From: Conidiobolus incongruus B7586
Taxonomy: Eukaryota > Entomophthoromycota > Entomophthoromycetes > Entomophthorales > Conidiobolaceae
Direction: 5' to 3'
Assembly: GCA_000697335.1 (NCBI GenBank)
Contig: JNEM01008533.1
Location: 1-17,089 of the forward strand
Length of the DNA stretch: 17,089 nucleotides
The notes under the pieces were generated by a model. The model saw only the letters and a program-made list of their open reading frames with translations. It did no database searches and had not been told where the DNA came from. Of the stretch, positions 8,951-17,089 are shown in pieces. The position numbers were made by a program, and so were the translations under genes. The number at the start of each line of letters is the position of its first letter. The stretch's first letter is position 1.

Positions 8951-11029
8951 AGTACAAATAATATTCACTTTAATTAGCGCCACTATCGACAGTCTTTTAT
9001 ACCATGTACTGATTACGTTAGAGTGATATATAATAACCAAGAAGTTAAGCCAAAGTTTCAAAATCCGATTCAAATACAAGGATAAAAATTTATATTATAA
9101 AATGAATGCAATCATTAACCCTTTGACTTGAATATGGTATTTATATTTGGTTATATTAAATAAAGTTTAAAGTAAGGTCAGGGGGAGTAAAAATTATTGT
9201 AAATGCTATTTTTGAAACATGAAGCAATCAAATTAAATATATTTATTTTTCAATCGATTTAATCCAAGATGGGGATAGTTGTTTCTTGAAAGATAAAGAG
9301 AACATGATCCTCTTTATGATGCTCTTGCTCGATATTTGATAATAATCACACATGATATAGCCAATATTCACTTACATTTAATCTATATGATATGATATAT
9401 TTATATTAAACAATATTATACAAACTATAGCTGATATCAAAAATTTAAGACTACAATTCCTTTTACATGTCAATATAAATAAAATTTAATAAATTAATTG
9501 GATATAAGATAAAAATTAAATTTGAAACAAATTTACAAATGAATAGGGTAAATTCTTCAAATTTTTCAAGATATTTTGTTCAAAATAGTAAATTATTTGA
9601 TAATTAAATGATATTTTGTCTTTTTTGTAAATTTAGTTGAAATTTCACTATTGATTAGTTTTAATCTTTAAAAGGATATCATACTACACCTGACATAATG
9701 CATTACACTTAATTAATAATTTTAAAATTTAAGGTACTACTCATTTGATATTGAATTGAAATATCCTGATATTAAGCATAGACATAGATATTATATTTGT
9801 ATTTAATAAAATATCTAATATAAATATTATGTTTCAAAATAAAAAAAAACTAAAAAGTCATAGATCATGTCATATCTAGTTATTTTAAGGTTTAATCCCT
9901 ATCAGATACAAATCAAAGTTATAATTCTAAGACTTTAATGTCTTAAATTGTTTATTATAATATATGTCTCAAATTTGAAATGATATTTTGAAATTTATTA
10001 AAGGGTTAATTTTGTTAAATATTAGTGATGTATTATTAACCAAAGATGGAATTGGATATATTAATTATATTAATAGATTTTTGATCTTTATATGAGATAT
10101 ATTATTGAAGATTATGATATTGAATACTAAATATTGAATACCTAAAATATATAAAAGAATTTCAGATTTTGTATATAATTGAACATATTTGACACCCTTT
10201 CATAATCCGTAAATAATTAGTTTTATGAGATATAAAAGTTGTAAAGTTCTAAATACCTTTCGTTTATAAAATTTAAACATTAATTTAATAGAATAGTATT
10301 AACTCAAATTTCAAGTAAATATAGTCACCCAATATATATTAAAATCATTTCTTAGTATTACCATACCAGCTATATTTCATTATGCATGACCATATTTATT
10401 AATAAATGTATAATAATCAATTTATCATAAAGGGGTCTGATAATACTTATTTGCTTGATTTTATATTTGAAATTCTTCAACTTGAACAATTAATATATAA
10501 TAAAAAATGTATATTATCTAAAAATTCCCTATGATCATTCTCATTTCTAAAAATTCTTTTAAATTCTTAATTAAATACTAAAACTTGGTTGAAATATTAA
10601 AAACCAAATTTAAAACCTTCTCCTGCATTATTAAAACCCTAAAAAATTCCTGCAAAGTTTCAAATTGAATTAATTAATCAAATTTATTTTTTTATCATTT
10701 TAGAAATATTTTCTCAATTTTTCTAAAGTACTTATAATTGGATAAAATGGATAATAATATGGTTGAACATTATAAAGTTGAATATTTTAAATGTTTATAT
10801 TGAAACTTTTGTGGATTTGAAATATTAGTAATATAATAAGTAAATTACATGAAACATTAAATTCTATTTAATAATAAATATGATGGTATTGAAATTTGGT
10901 ATAAATATTTTCAAGTATTCATAAAATCTAAAAACTATTATCAATATTGCTAATCATTTCAAATATATTAATTGCAGTTTATAATATATTTTTGGATATT
11001 TGATTTGTCAATAAAAATATAATTTATTA
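8951..11029. other. Intergenic DNA upstream of the zinc-finger gene
   Basis: The first 400 bases are the zinc-finger gene's 5' flank. They contain G-rich spots (AGGGGG near 9180 and TGGGGA near 9271), the first of which reads as CCCCCT on the gene strand and resembles a stress-response element core. The remainder to 11029 is AT-rich, with no credible open frame, RNA gene or repeat family that I can recognise. Confidence 0.4.
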
Positions 11030-11301
11030 AATTTGATTTTAAATTTACTTTATATCTCGAATCAAAGCAAGACTAGACTTAGGTTGGATTGTTTATCTAT
11101 CAATGTGCATCGATCTTCTTAGATAAAATAATTAATATATATATATATATATATATTAATTATTAAATTTTGCAAAGTAGGTAAAAAAGAATCAAAAAAC
11201 ATTTAATCGTTTTTATTATTTAATTAAATCCATTGATAAAATACATTAAAAAATTATATTTTATACCTAGAGTAATCTCCAACTGTTTCGTTGTTTGTCA
11301 T
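11030..11301 (-). pseudogene. Possible decayed exons of an unidentified gene
   Basis: On the minus strand an ATG at 11301 opens MTNNETVGDYSR, a reading far less AT-driven than its surroundings, followed by TCTAG|GTATAA (donor at 11266). Across an (AT)n palindrome, the sequence from about 11120 down gives DRCTLIDKQSNLSLVLL before stops. The two pieces look like exons by composition, but no intron joins them cleanly and no family is recognised. They may be a broken gene, the far end of the fragmented gene to the right, or chance. Confidence 0.25.
11127..11164. repeat. Perfect 38-bp palindrome around an (AT)11 run
   Basis: An AT run (11135-11156) is flanked by exactly matching inverted arms (AATAATTA and TAATTATT), making the whole 38 bases self-complementary with its centre between 11145 and 11146. 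It could extrude as a cruciform. Symmetry beyond the AT run is only eight bases per side. Confidence 0.85.
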
Positions 11302-11789
11302 TGCAGTTAACTTTGTTTTAATTGTCACATCCTTTGAAATCAAAACGCATAGATATTGGATATATTAGTGGAAATTTGGGCATTTTGTAATTAATTTAAT
11401 TTGGTTATTTTTGAAAAAGGTATCAAAACAATTATTTCGAGATATTCAAATTATATAAGTCTAAACTTAAATTAATCTTTGAAAATTTTGATAGAAAAAA
11501 CATAATAATATTAAGTAAAAACCGAATAATGGTACACTTCAATGTATATTCACAACTAAAAGGCATTTAAGGGTCATCAAATAAAATGGAATTGACATTG
11601 AAATATCTGTGAATCAAGAATAACACACTGCTTTGTTATTACTGGAATAATGATAAAATAATAAAATGATACTCAGCAACAAAATCAAAAAAAATCATAC
11701 CAAAATTTTTGAAATATATAGTTATAATGAAAGCACATATCTTATAATAACAAGTGTATTCCTTAAATCAATATTTGATGCGTTCAGAT
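11302..11789. other. Gap with no assigned gene
   Basis: One short minus-strand frame (an ATG near 11608 opening MSIPFYLMTLKC) is exon-like but ends within 20 codons. Nothing else is convincing. Confidence 0.3.
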
Positions 11790-12612
11790 TTACTAGTTTA
11801 ACACTTCATAGATCTTGATCTTCTTCGAATATTCATAGTCCTGGATGGTTTATGAATAGTTTAAGCGGCATTTGATTTGATTTGTTGTTGAGTTGATAGG
11901 CCTGGATTACTATAAAACCAATTCACAAAATATTTGATAATCAAGTTACCTGAATGATAGGATGTGATCTTTTGGGAGAACTAAGAACAAAAATTAATAT
12001 TGACAATTATGTAAGCAGAAGGTAGAATAATTGACCGCCAATATAAAACAACAATGAGCAATGAATTCTTTAAATTGGTAGCAATTAATTTCAGTATATA
12101 GTTTATATGCTTCAATACCTTTAATATAGCTATAAATAACCTAAATAATAACAATTCCATAAGATAAAATAGAATCAATGTTTTTATACTTACCCTATAT
12201 ATTGCATTAATATTAAAACTTTCTTTGGAGTATTTCAAGCTCTTATTTTTATCATCAAATCAAGCTTTGCTTTGAATCGAACATTACTTTCAGCAAATAC
12301 TTGGCTTTGAGCTCTCAATAATTTTTAATCTTTGCCATCTGATCACAAAAGCTCAATCTTTCTAAAACTTGCCTGATTATTAGTATGTAGTTTTATAACT
12401 TGTATTTACATTTATAATTGGTGAGTATGAACCCTTTGATATAAATTATTTTCAAATATCATATAAAAATAAATAATGTAAAATATAAACTTAACTTTAA
12501 TAATATTATAAGCGTCAATTAAATCACTGTGTAAACTATATTTGGGCTGCTGGACTTTGGCAATTATATCAATATCATAATACCTAAATTTTCAAATTGG
12601 ATATTTACTCAT
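11790..12612 (-). pseudogene. Unidentified multi-exon gene, probably decaying
   Basis: Several minus-strand segments read as protein and carry splice signals. An ATG at 12612 opens MSKYPI, then a TGA, then in the same frame KFRYYDIDIIAKVQQPKY and SLHSDLIDAYNIIK, ending at a GTTAAG donor (12495). A TACTAAT branch site and TTTTAG acceptor (ending 12362) precede RLSFCDQMAKIK. A frame shift later, LRAQSQVFAESNVRFK and AKLDLMIKIRA (12318-12241) follow, then another shift to KYSKESFNINAIYR with a GTAAGT donor near 12193. A polypyrimidine acceptor TTTTTGTTCTTAG (near 11983) leads to VLPKDHILSFS, an intron with GTAACT and TATAG borders, and then NPGLSTQQQIKSNAA, a stop, and a basic in-frame tail. In-frame stops and two shifts argue for a pseudogene. 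Unseen introns or sequence errors could partly rescue it. I recognise no family. Confidence 0.42.
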
Positions 12613-13528
12613 ATTAAAGCCAGTCCAAAAAACAACATGACACAATTATTAACTAATAATAAATTACTTATAATTATTTGGTATAAACAATAATAATAGT
12701 AAAATAATGGAGCATTATCCTTTTGTCGTACGTAAGATAGGTAGAATTATATTATTAAAAATTAAACCAAATAAGACTGTTTTGATTCAAGCGTGATCAA
12801 TTATTAATATTGAAGTGTGTCATTTTCAGATATTGTCTGACACTAGTTACTAATTATAAATTTGTCAAGGGACTAGTTCTTGTTCTTTTAATTTTATGTT
12901 TTATATTAACTTTTAATTAATCAAATAATTTATGGTTTTAATATTCAATTAATTATATAGATACTATTGATTTAAATAATAAACATGATTCTTTTTCCTC
13001 CTAATTTTTTACTATTCTTTTCTGATATTTTTTAACCCTTTTATTTTTCAAGATTTGATACTATCCTTATTAAAGTTATAGATTTTATTGATAATATCTA
13101 TTTTATTAACTAATATATTTAAATTTTAAATATACTCATTAATTTATTAAACTAATTGTGCTTCTACTAATTTAAGTCTTCTTCTGTACTTTACTATATT
13201 AATTACCAAATATTATTACATAATTTTCAGCATTCTATATTGTTTTAGTATTCTCAAGAATTTTTTTCTTAATTAGTGTGTTTAATTTTTGTATTACAAT
13301 ACACAACTTTCAGTAACAGTATAAGAAATAATCTCAAAAATAGTCTATTATTAAATTGCTATTAATAGAATATTTACAAGTTGAAGTTATTTAATATGAC
13401 AACTAATAATTAATAATTTATAATTGATTTGAAAGTTTAACAGTATTATTAATAATAAAAATTTCTATTGAAAATTCAATTTTATTAATAATAAAATCAT
13501 AAATAAATTTATTAATTTCAAGGATAAT
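12613..13528. other. AT-rich intergenic DNA
   Basis: This stretch lies between the unidentified gene and the helicase stop codon. I see no open frame or RNA gene of note. A TTATTAATAATAAAA direct repeat occurs twice, near 13446 and 13481, and AATAAA reads on the minus strand at 13513-13508, about 16 nt after the helicase stop. Confidence 0.4.
13508..13513 (-). terminator. Candidate poly(A) signal AATAAA for the helicase gene
   Basis: AATAAA lies on the gene strand shortly after the stop codon at 13529. In DNA of this composition the hexamer is common, so this is position-based support only. Confidence 0.3.
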
Positions 13529-15412
13529 TTAACTCAATACATTGTTGGTTTTTACTGATCTTCTGATTCTCTCCGCCAAATTCCGATCCTTCTTACCAAT
13601 AAGACAGGTAACCGTTCCAACGCGTCCAGCTCTAGCAGTACGTCCTATACGGTGAAGATAATCGACAACGGTGGTAGGGAAATCGTATAGAATAACATGG
13701 TTCACATTAGTAGTATCGAGGCCTCGGGATGCAATGTCTGTGCATACTAAAATTTTGGGCTGCTCATCAGTACTGGATTTAGGTTGAGTATTGGAGTCTG
13801 AAGATCTCGCGGATGTGGATATTATGTCGGCAATGTCGGGATTCAGGAACTTTTGCACTTGGGCCTTGTCACTGGGAGGGTCTACTGGCGAGGGGACCCC
13901 ACCATACAGACATAGTGCGGGAATGCCCTTGTCCTTGAGTGCTCGATAGGTCAGCATAGCACCTTTGCGAGTGTTGCAGAATACGAGAGTTCTATCTCTC
14001 AACTTTTTGGTAACTGTGGCGGATTTTCTGATTTCAAAATTCCTTAAAGCATCGAACAAGGCAAGAGTGCGGTTGCCCTGGTAATGCTTGAGATCGATGA
14101 AGTGTTGGCGACAATTCGGTACTGCTTTGTGAAGGGTTGGAGTAGTAATGTGGAGGAGATCTGGGAATCGCTTGTTGAGTAAATCTAACATTTGTTTGGG
14201 AATTGTGGCGGATACTATACTGATTTGATAGGGCTGATTTTGAGATTTGCATGATGCTTGTATTTGATGGAGTAATGATGATACGTCATTGCCAAATCCC
14301 TTTTCAAACATTGTATCAGCTTCGTCAATGGTGATGTAGCGTGAGTGAGATAAACTTAAGGTACCATCATTGAGCAAACGAATCAAACTTGCAGGAGTGG
14401 TAATGAGCATATCCACTGGCATAGTGAGTTTACGATTGAGATCTTTTCTTACAGTTTGACTAGTTGCCAAGATGGTACGGAATTTAACAATTCTACTCAT
14501 ATGCTTTGCAACAGCAAAAACTTGCTCAGCTAGTTGTCTACTTGGAACAAGGACAATAGATCTGGGTCGATTGAGTTTACGAACGGATGTAGTAGTTAAA
14601 AGTTGAAGTTCTTTCTGATTCAAAATGTGGTTGCCTCTCTCCAATCTGTCAAATTCTTCGAGTACATCGAATTCCTCATCTATCTTATGCTGATCTTGAC
14701 TCTCAAGCTGATCTTTGGATTGAGAATCATCTACATTAAAATGAGCAAATTCTTCTTCCTTTAACTTCTGAATCGTAGGAATCAAGTAAGCCAAAGTTTT
14801 ACCACTTCCAGTCTCAGCAGCAGCCAAAATATGAGAGTGGGATGTTTTCAAAAGTTCGGGAATGGCTAGCGATTGAATTTCCGTAGGTTTTAACTTTTCC
14901 TTAGGCAATTTCAAAAAGGATTCGATAGCTTCTTCCAACTCGGGTAATAAACCCATCTTGTGGAAAGAAGCCTCCTTCACAGTTTTCTGCATGGATTCCA
15001 ATACTTGATCACTAGGCATTTCAAACTTGTCGAAATTCCTAAAATGCGACTTATTTCCTTCCTCGTCCTCAATACTCTGATCCCTCATCGACGATTTTTC
15101 AACCTTAGCATCACTTTGAATCTGTTGCAACTTAAATCTAGCGGGAATAAACCCTCTTGTATTTTTATTTACGGGTGTCGTCCTATGTGATTGTTTTTTC
15201 GCTTCTTTCACCAATTTACGACGTCTTTCACTCCCTGTTAGAATATCGTGCTTTAAATGTTTATGAAGGGATGAGTACTGAACTTTTTTGCGTTCTCTTG
15301 CATACAATAAAGTACTTGTAGATATATTGCTCTGTAAATTTCTTGTAAATAATACTTTTGAATGTGCTGATAATGGTGTTAATTGAGTTAATTTTAATAA
15401 ATTAGATAGCAT
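13529..15412 (-). CDS. MRH4: Mitochondrial DEAD-box RNA helicase, MRH4 type, 627 aa
   Basis: This intronless gene starts at an ATG at 15412. The first 45 residues hold Lys/Arg, Ser, Thr and Leu with no acidic residue until E40, a typical mitochondrial presequence. The DEAD-box core follows in full order: Q motif KPTEIQ (175-180), motif I AAETGSGKT (198-206), Ia PSRQLAEQ (290-297), Ib TTPASL (338-343), II DEAD (363-366), III SAT (401-403), IV LVFCNTRKG (476-484), V TDIASRGLD (558-566) and VI HRIGRTARAG (587-596). Two insertions mark it: an acidic Gln-rich segment between motifs I and Ia (about 217-283) and a Ser-rich loop before motif V (about 531-552). Mrh4 in yeast is needed to assemble the large mitochondrial ribosomal subunit; DDX28 is the animal counterpart. 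The MRH4 assignment rests on the presequence, the basic N-terminal extension and motif wording, so a related mitochondrial DEAD-box protein remains possible. All ATPase and helicase residues look intact. Confidence 0.82.
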   Translation of the reverse strand: MLSNLLKLTQLTPLSAHSKVLFTRNLQSNISTSTLLYARERKKVQYSSLHKHLKHDILTGSERRRKLVKEAKKQSHRTTPVNKNTRGFIPARFKLQQIQSDAKVEKSSMRDQSIEDEEGNKSHFRNFDKFEMPSDQVLESMQKTVKEASFHKMGLLPELEEAIESFLKLPKEKLKPTEIQSLAIPELLKTSHSHILAAAETGSGKTLAYLIPTIQKLKEEEFAHFNVDDSQSKDQLESQDQHKIDEEFDVLEEFDRLERGNHILNQKELQLLTTTSVRKLNRPRSIVLVPSRQLAEQVFAVAKHMSRIVKFRTILATSQTVRKDLNRKLTMPVDMLITTPASLIRLLNDGTLSLSHSRYITIDEADTMFEKGFGNDVSSLLHQIQASCKSQNQPYQISIVSATIPKQMLDLLNKRFPDLLHITTPTLHKAVPNCRQHFIDLKHYQGNRTLALFDALRNFEIRKSATVTKKLRDRTLVFCNTRKGAMLTYRALKDKGIPALCLYGGVPSPVDPPSDKAQVQKFLNPDIADIISTSARSSDSNTQPKSSTDEQPKILVCTDIASRGLDTTNVNHVILYDFPTTVVDYLHRIGRTARAGRVGTVTCLIGKKDRNLAERIRRSVKTNNVLS

Positions 15413-16755
15413 AGTTATTAATTTTTATAAATATATGATTATAATTAGCTTAAAATAAATATATATTAAATACAGTTAAAAATCTATCAAAATTTTAATA
15501 TTATTATATAAAGTTATATTTTTTTAGGTTTTTCAAATTCTAAAATTCGAAAACGTTCCACTCTTTATTTTCGATTTTAATTATAATCGTTTTATGGGTT
15601 TCTTGTTATTTAGGCAAAAATAATCAAATTAAAAATTTTGTTACTTTTGGTATCATGTGAAGAAAATTTTTATAGTTTATATTCATTATTTCCTATGTGA
15701 ACTCAAATCTATATATATTATATTTAATATAGTAAATGAATACATAATTTCTTCTACATTTGACAATATTTCAACCCATTTCAAAATTTATTTTCTGTTA
15801 AAGGAAATATTCGATATTAAACTTAAATGAATTCAAATAAAAGTATATATTAAATCCATAGATCTAGTTCGGTATTAACTAATATTTTAGTTTATATATA
15901 CACTAAATACAGGGTATTTACTATTTTATTTTTAATAAAACAGTCTCAGCGCTCTTCAAAGTTAATTGTATTATTATACTTTAAAGTTTATTTAAAATTT
16001 TTCAGCTCATTATTAATGTTCATCAATTACTATAATAAAATTAATAAATAATTTATCCAAAATAAATTAAAATTTAAAATTATTTAAATCTGCTTAACAC
16101 TTTAAAATGGTATATGGCTCTCTTAACAATAAGCTATAATTCCTATTACTTCTTTTTAGAGAAAATTATTGAAATTAGTCACCAATTATTAAACAATAAT
16201 AAAAATATTAAACAAAGAATAAGATCATAATAATTATAACTTAAACAATTCACTTTATATACTGAAACTCAAAAGAATTGAACAATAATATAAATAAACA
16301 CATCGAATATTCTAACAAACATATATTTTTAAAAATTAATTTATCTGTAACTGTTTTGGAACCTTTTAAACCTCCGAAAAATTAGAATATTATACTAAAT
16401 TTGGTAATTAATCTCGTGATTTCAAGTTAATGAGTGATAGCATTTAATCAAATCAATCAATCTTGGAGTAATTAATTCTCTATATTTGAAAAATTAATTT
16501 TGATTTTAATCTATGTTATATATATGTATGTATTTATTGGATTAAGTAACTTAATGATGATAATTGGTACTGAAATGGGTCTATTAGCTTAAAGCATTTG
16601 ATATATCAATGATTATAGTAAAATTTTATTAAGTCTGGAGGCCAATTTTACCAATTAGTCTTGAATAAATGTAATAGTATATTATAAAATTAACACTATA
16701 ATGTAATATAAATTAATATTTATTTATAATAAATTAATTTAAACATGTCAGTCTA
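15413..16755. other. AT-rich intergenic DNA
   Basis: The left part is the 5' flank of the helicase gene and the right end the 3' flank of the small secreted-protein gene. I see no gene. A short hairpin-like AAATAC-AGG-GTATTT lies at 15905-15919, and two CCAAT motifs sit near 16642-16657, but neither is placed where a function can be assigned. Confidence 0.4.
16719..16724 (-). terminator. Candidate poly(A) signal AATAAA for the secreted-protein gene
   Basis: AATAAA reads on the minus strand about 32 nt past the stop codon at 16756. The spacing is plausible, but chance occurrence is likely in such AT-rich DNA. Confidence 0.3.
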
Positions 16756-17031
16756 TTATTCTTCATAGTCGTGTCCAACTAATAAAGCCAACAATGCTTC
16801 AACGGCATCTTCTTCATAATTTCTTGTTGCTTCACGAACAACTTGATCGGCACCAACCCCGCTGCCGACACCATCTTGACTAATGTTAGAGATGTCGATG
16901 TTATCAGCAGAGGTATTTCCAGAGCTCAAAACAGAAACAGGCACACGCTTAACATTAACGAGATTGAGAACATCAGTTGGGGAAGCGAAAGCTGTGGCCA
17001 AAATGGTAGCAACGACGACAGTGAATTTCAT
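16756..17031 (-). CDS. Small secreted cysteine-free acidic protein, 91 aa
   Basis: The start is the ATG at 17031, giving MKFTVVVATILATAFASP, a classic signal peptide: Lys2, a hydrophobic core, and an AFA site predicting cleavage after A16. The mature part is about 75 residues with no cysteine, so no disulphides. It has two N-glycosylation sequons (N39-T-S and N49-I-S), a Gly/Ser/Val-rich middle (54-61), and an acidic C-terminal helix-like stretch from about 63 to 84 ending in DYEE. A dibasic K28-R29 eleven residues after the signal site could be a Kex2 cut, leaving a 62-residue product. Composition is much less AT-rich than the flanks and the frame uses ordinary codons, supporting a real gene. 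I recognise no family. It could be an effector, a cell-wall peptide, a propeptide or an inhibitor; nothing in the sequence decides among these. Confidence 0.78.
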   Translation of the reverse strand: MKFTVVVATILATAFASPTDVLNLVNVKRVPVSVLSSGNTSADNIDISNISQDGVGSGVGADQVVREATRNYEEDAVEALLALLVGHDYEE

Positions 17032-17089
17032 TTTGATCAAAAGATGATTAATAGATTAGGAATTAAAGACTTGATTAATATAGAATAAG
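17032..17089. other. 5' flank of the secreted-protein gene
   Basis: Only 58 bases upstream of the ATG are in the window. They are AT-rich and show no certain TATA box. The promoter lies mostly outside. Confidence 0.4.

Noticed and set aside
8951-9079. N-terminal extension of the zinc-finger protein by 43 codons
   Set aside because: The extension starts at a TTG, has no ATG, and shows the composition of non-coding flank. The ATG at 8950 is preferred.
10621-10660. Telomere-like AACCCTAAA
   Set aside because: It is a single occurrence, not a tandem array.
11981-12238. 85-residue hydrophobic minus-strand frame as a membrane protein
   Set aside because: It reads straight through a GTAAGT donor and a strong polypyrimidine acceptor, so most of it is better explained as intron. 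Only its first 15 residues look like exon.
12270-12292. tRNA B-box-like GTTCGATTC on the minus strand
   Set aside because: The flanking bases do not pair as a T-arm and no D-arm, anticodon arm or acceptor stem is present. It lies inside a coding-like segment.
12496-12583. GINS subunit Psf3 from the YYDID motif
   Set aside because: Yeast Psf3 starts with a similar YYDID, but the rest of the exon and the other fragments do not resemble that family.
16843-17088. Plus-strand frame running off the right edge
   Set aside because: It is antisense to the secreted-protein gene, whose signal peptide and codon pattern are convincing.

Overview
The window looks like nuclear DNA from a respiring, early-diverging filamentous fungus with a very AT-rich genome; an entomophthoralean such as Conidiobolus would fit. 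This placement is an inference. The evidence is standard-code genes separated by long AT-dominated intergenic DNA, short introns (51-60 nt) with GT...AG borders and TACTAAT-like branch sites, a mitochondrial Mrh4-type RNA helicase, a cytochrome b5/acyl-CoA dehydrogenase fusion of a type known from fungi, and a small secreted protein with a fungal-style signal peptide. The presence of mitochondrial and peroxisomal fat-oxidation genes argues against the similarly AT-rich anaerobic chytrids.

All intact genes and recognisable gene remnants lie on the minus strand. From left to right: (1) a four-exon gene for a MAPEG-family membrane protein (1157-1955); (2) immediately upstream of it, a decayed tandem copy of that gene which still carries intron 1 at the same position (about 2335-3093); (3) a 525-residue cytochrome b5-acyl-CoA dehydrogenase ending in the peroxisomal signal SKL (4144-5721), with a cluster of CCAAT boxes 230-400 bp upstream; (4) a two-finger C2H2-type transcription factor with a long disordered N-terminus (7925-8950); (5) short exon-like fragments at 11030-11301 and an unidentified, apparently decaying multi-exon gene at about 11790-12612; (6) a mitochondrial DEAD-box helicase of the MRH4 type (13529-15412); (7) a 91-residue cysteine-free secreted protein (16756-17031).

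The genes do not form a recognisable pathway cluster. The MAPEG protein and the dehydrogenase both concern lipid or lipophile metabolism, the helicase serves mitochondrial ribosome assembly, and the small protein is exported. I see no mobile element, rRNA, tRNA or CRISPR array. No previously undescribed system is evident. The most interesting items are the peroxisome-targeted b5-dehydrogenase fusion with its displaced catalytic glutamate, the intron-bearing tandem pseudogene, the unidentified decaying gene, and the secreted peptide.
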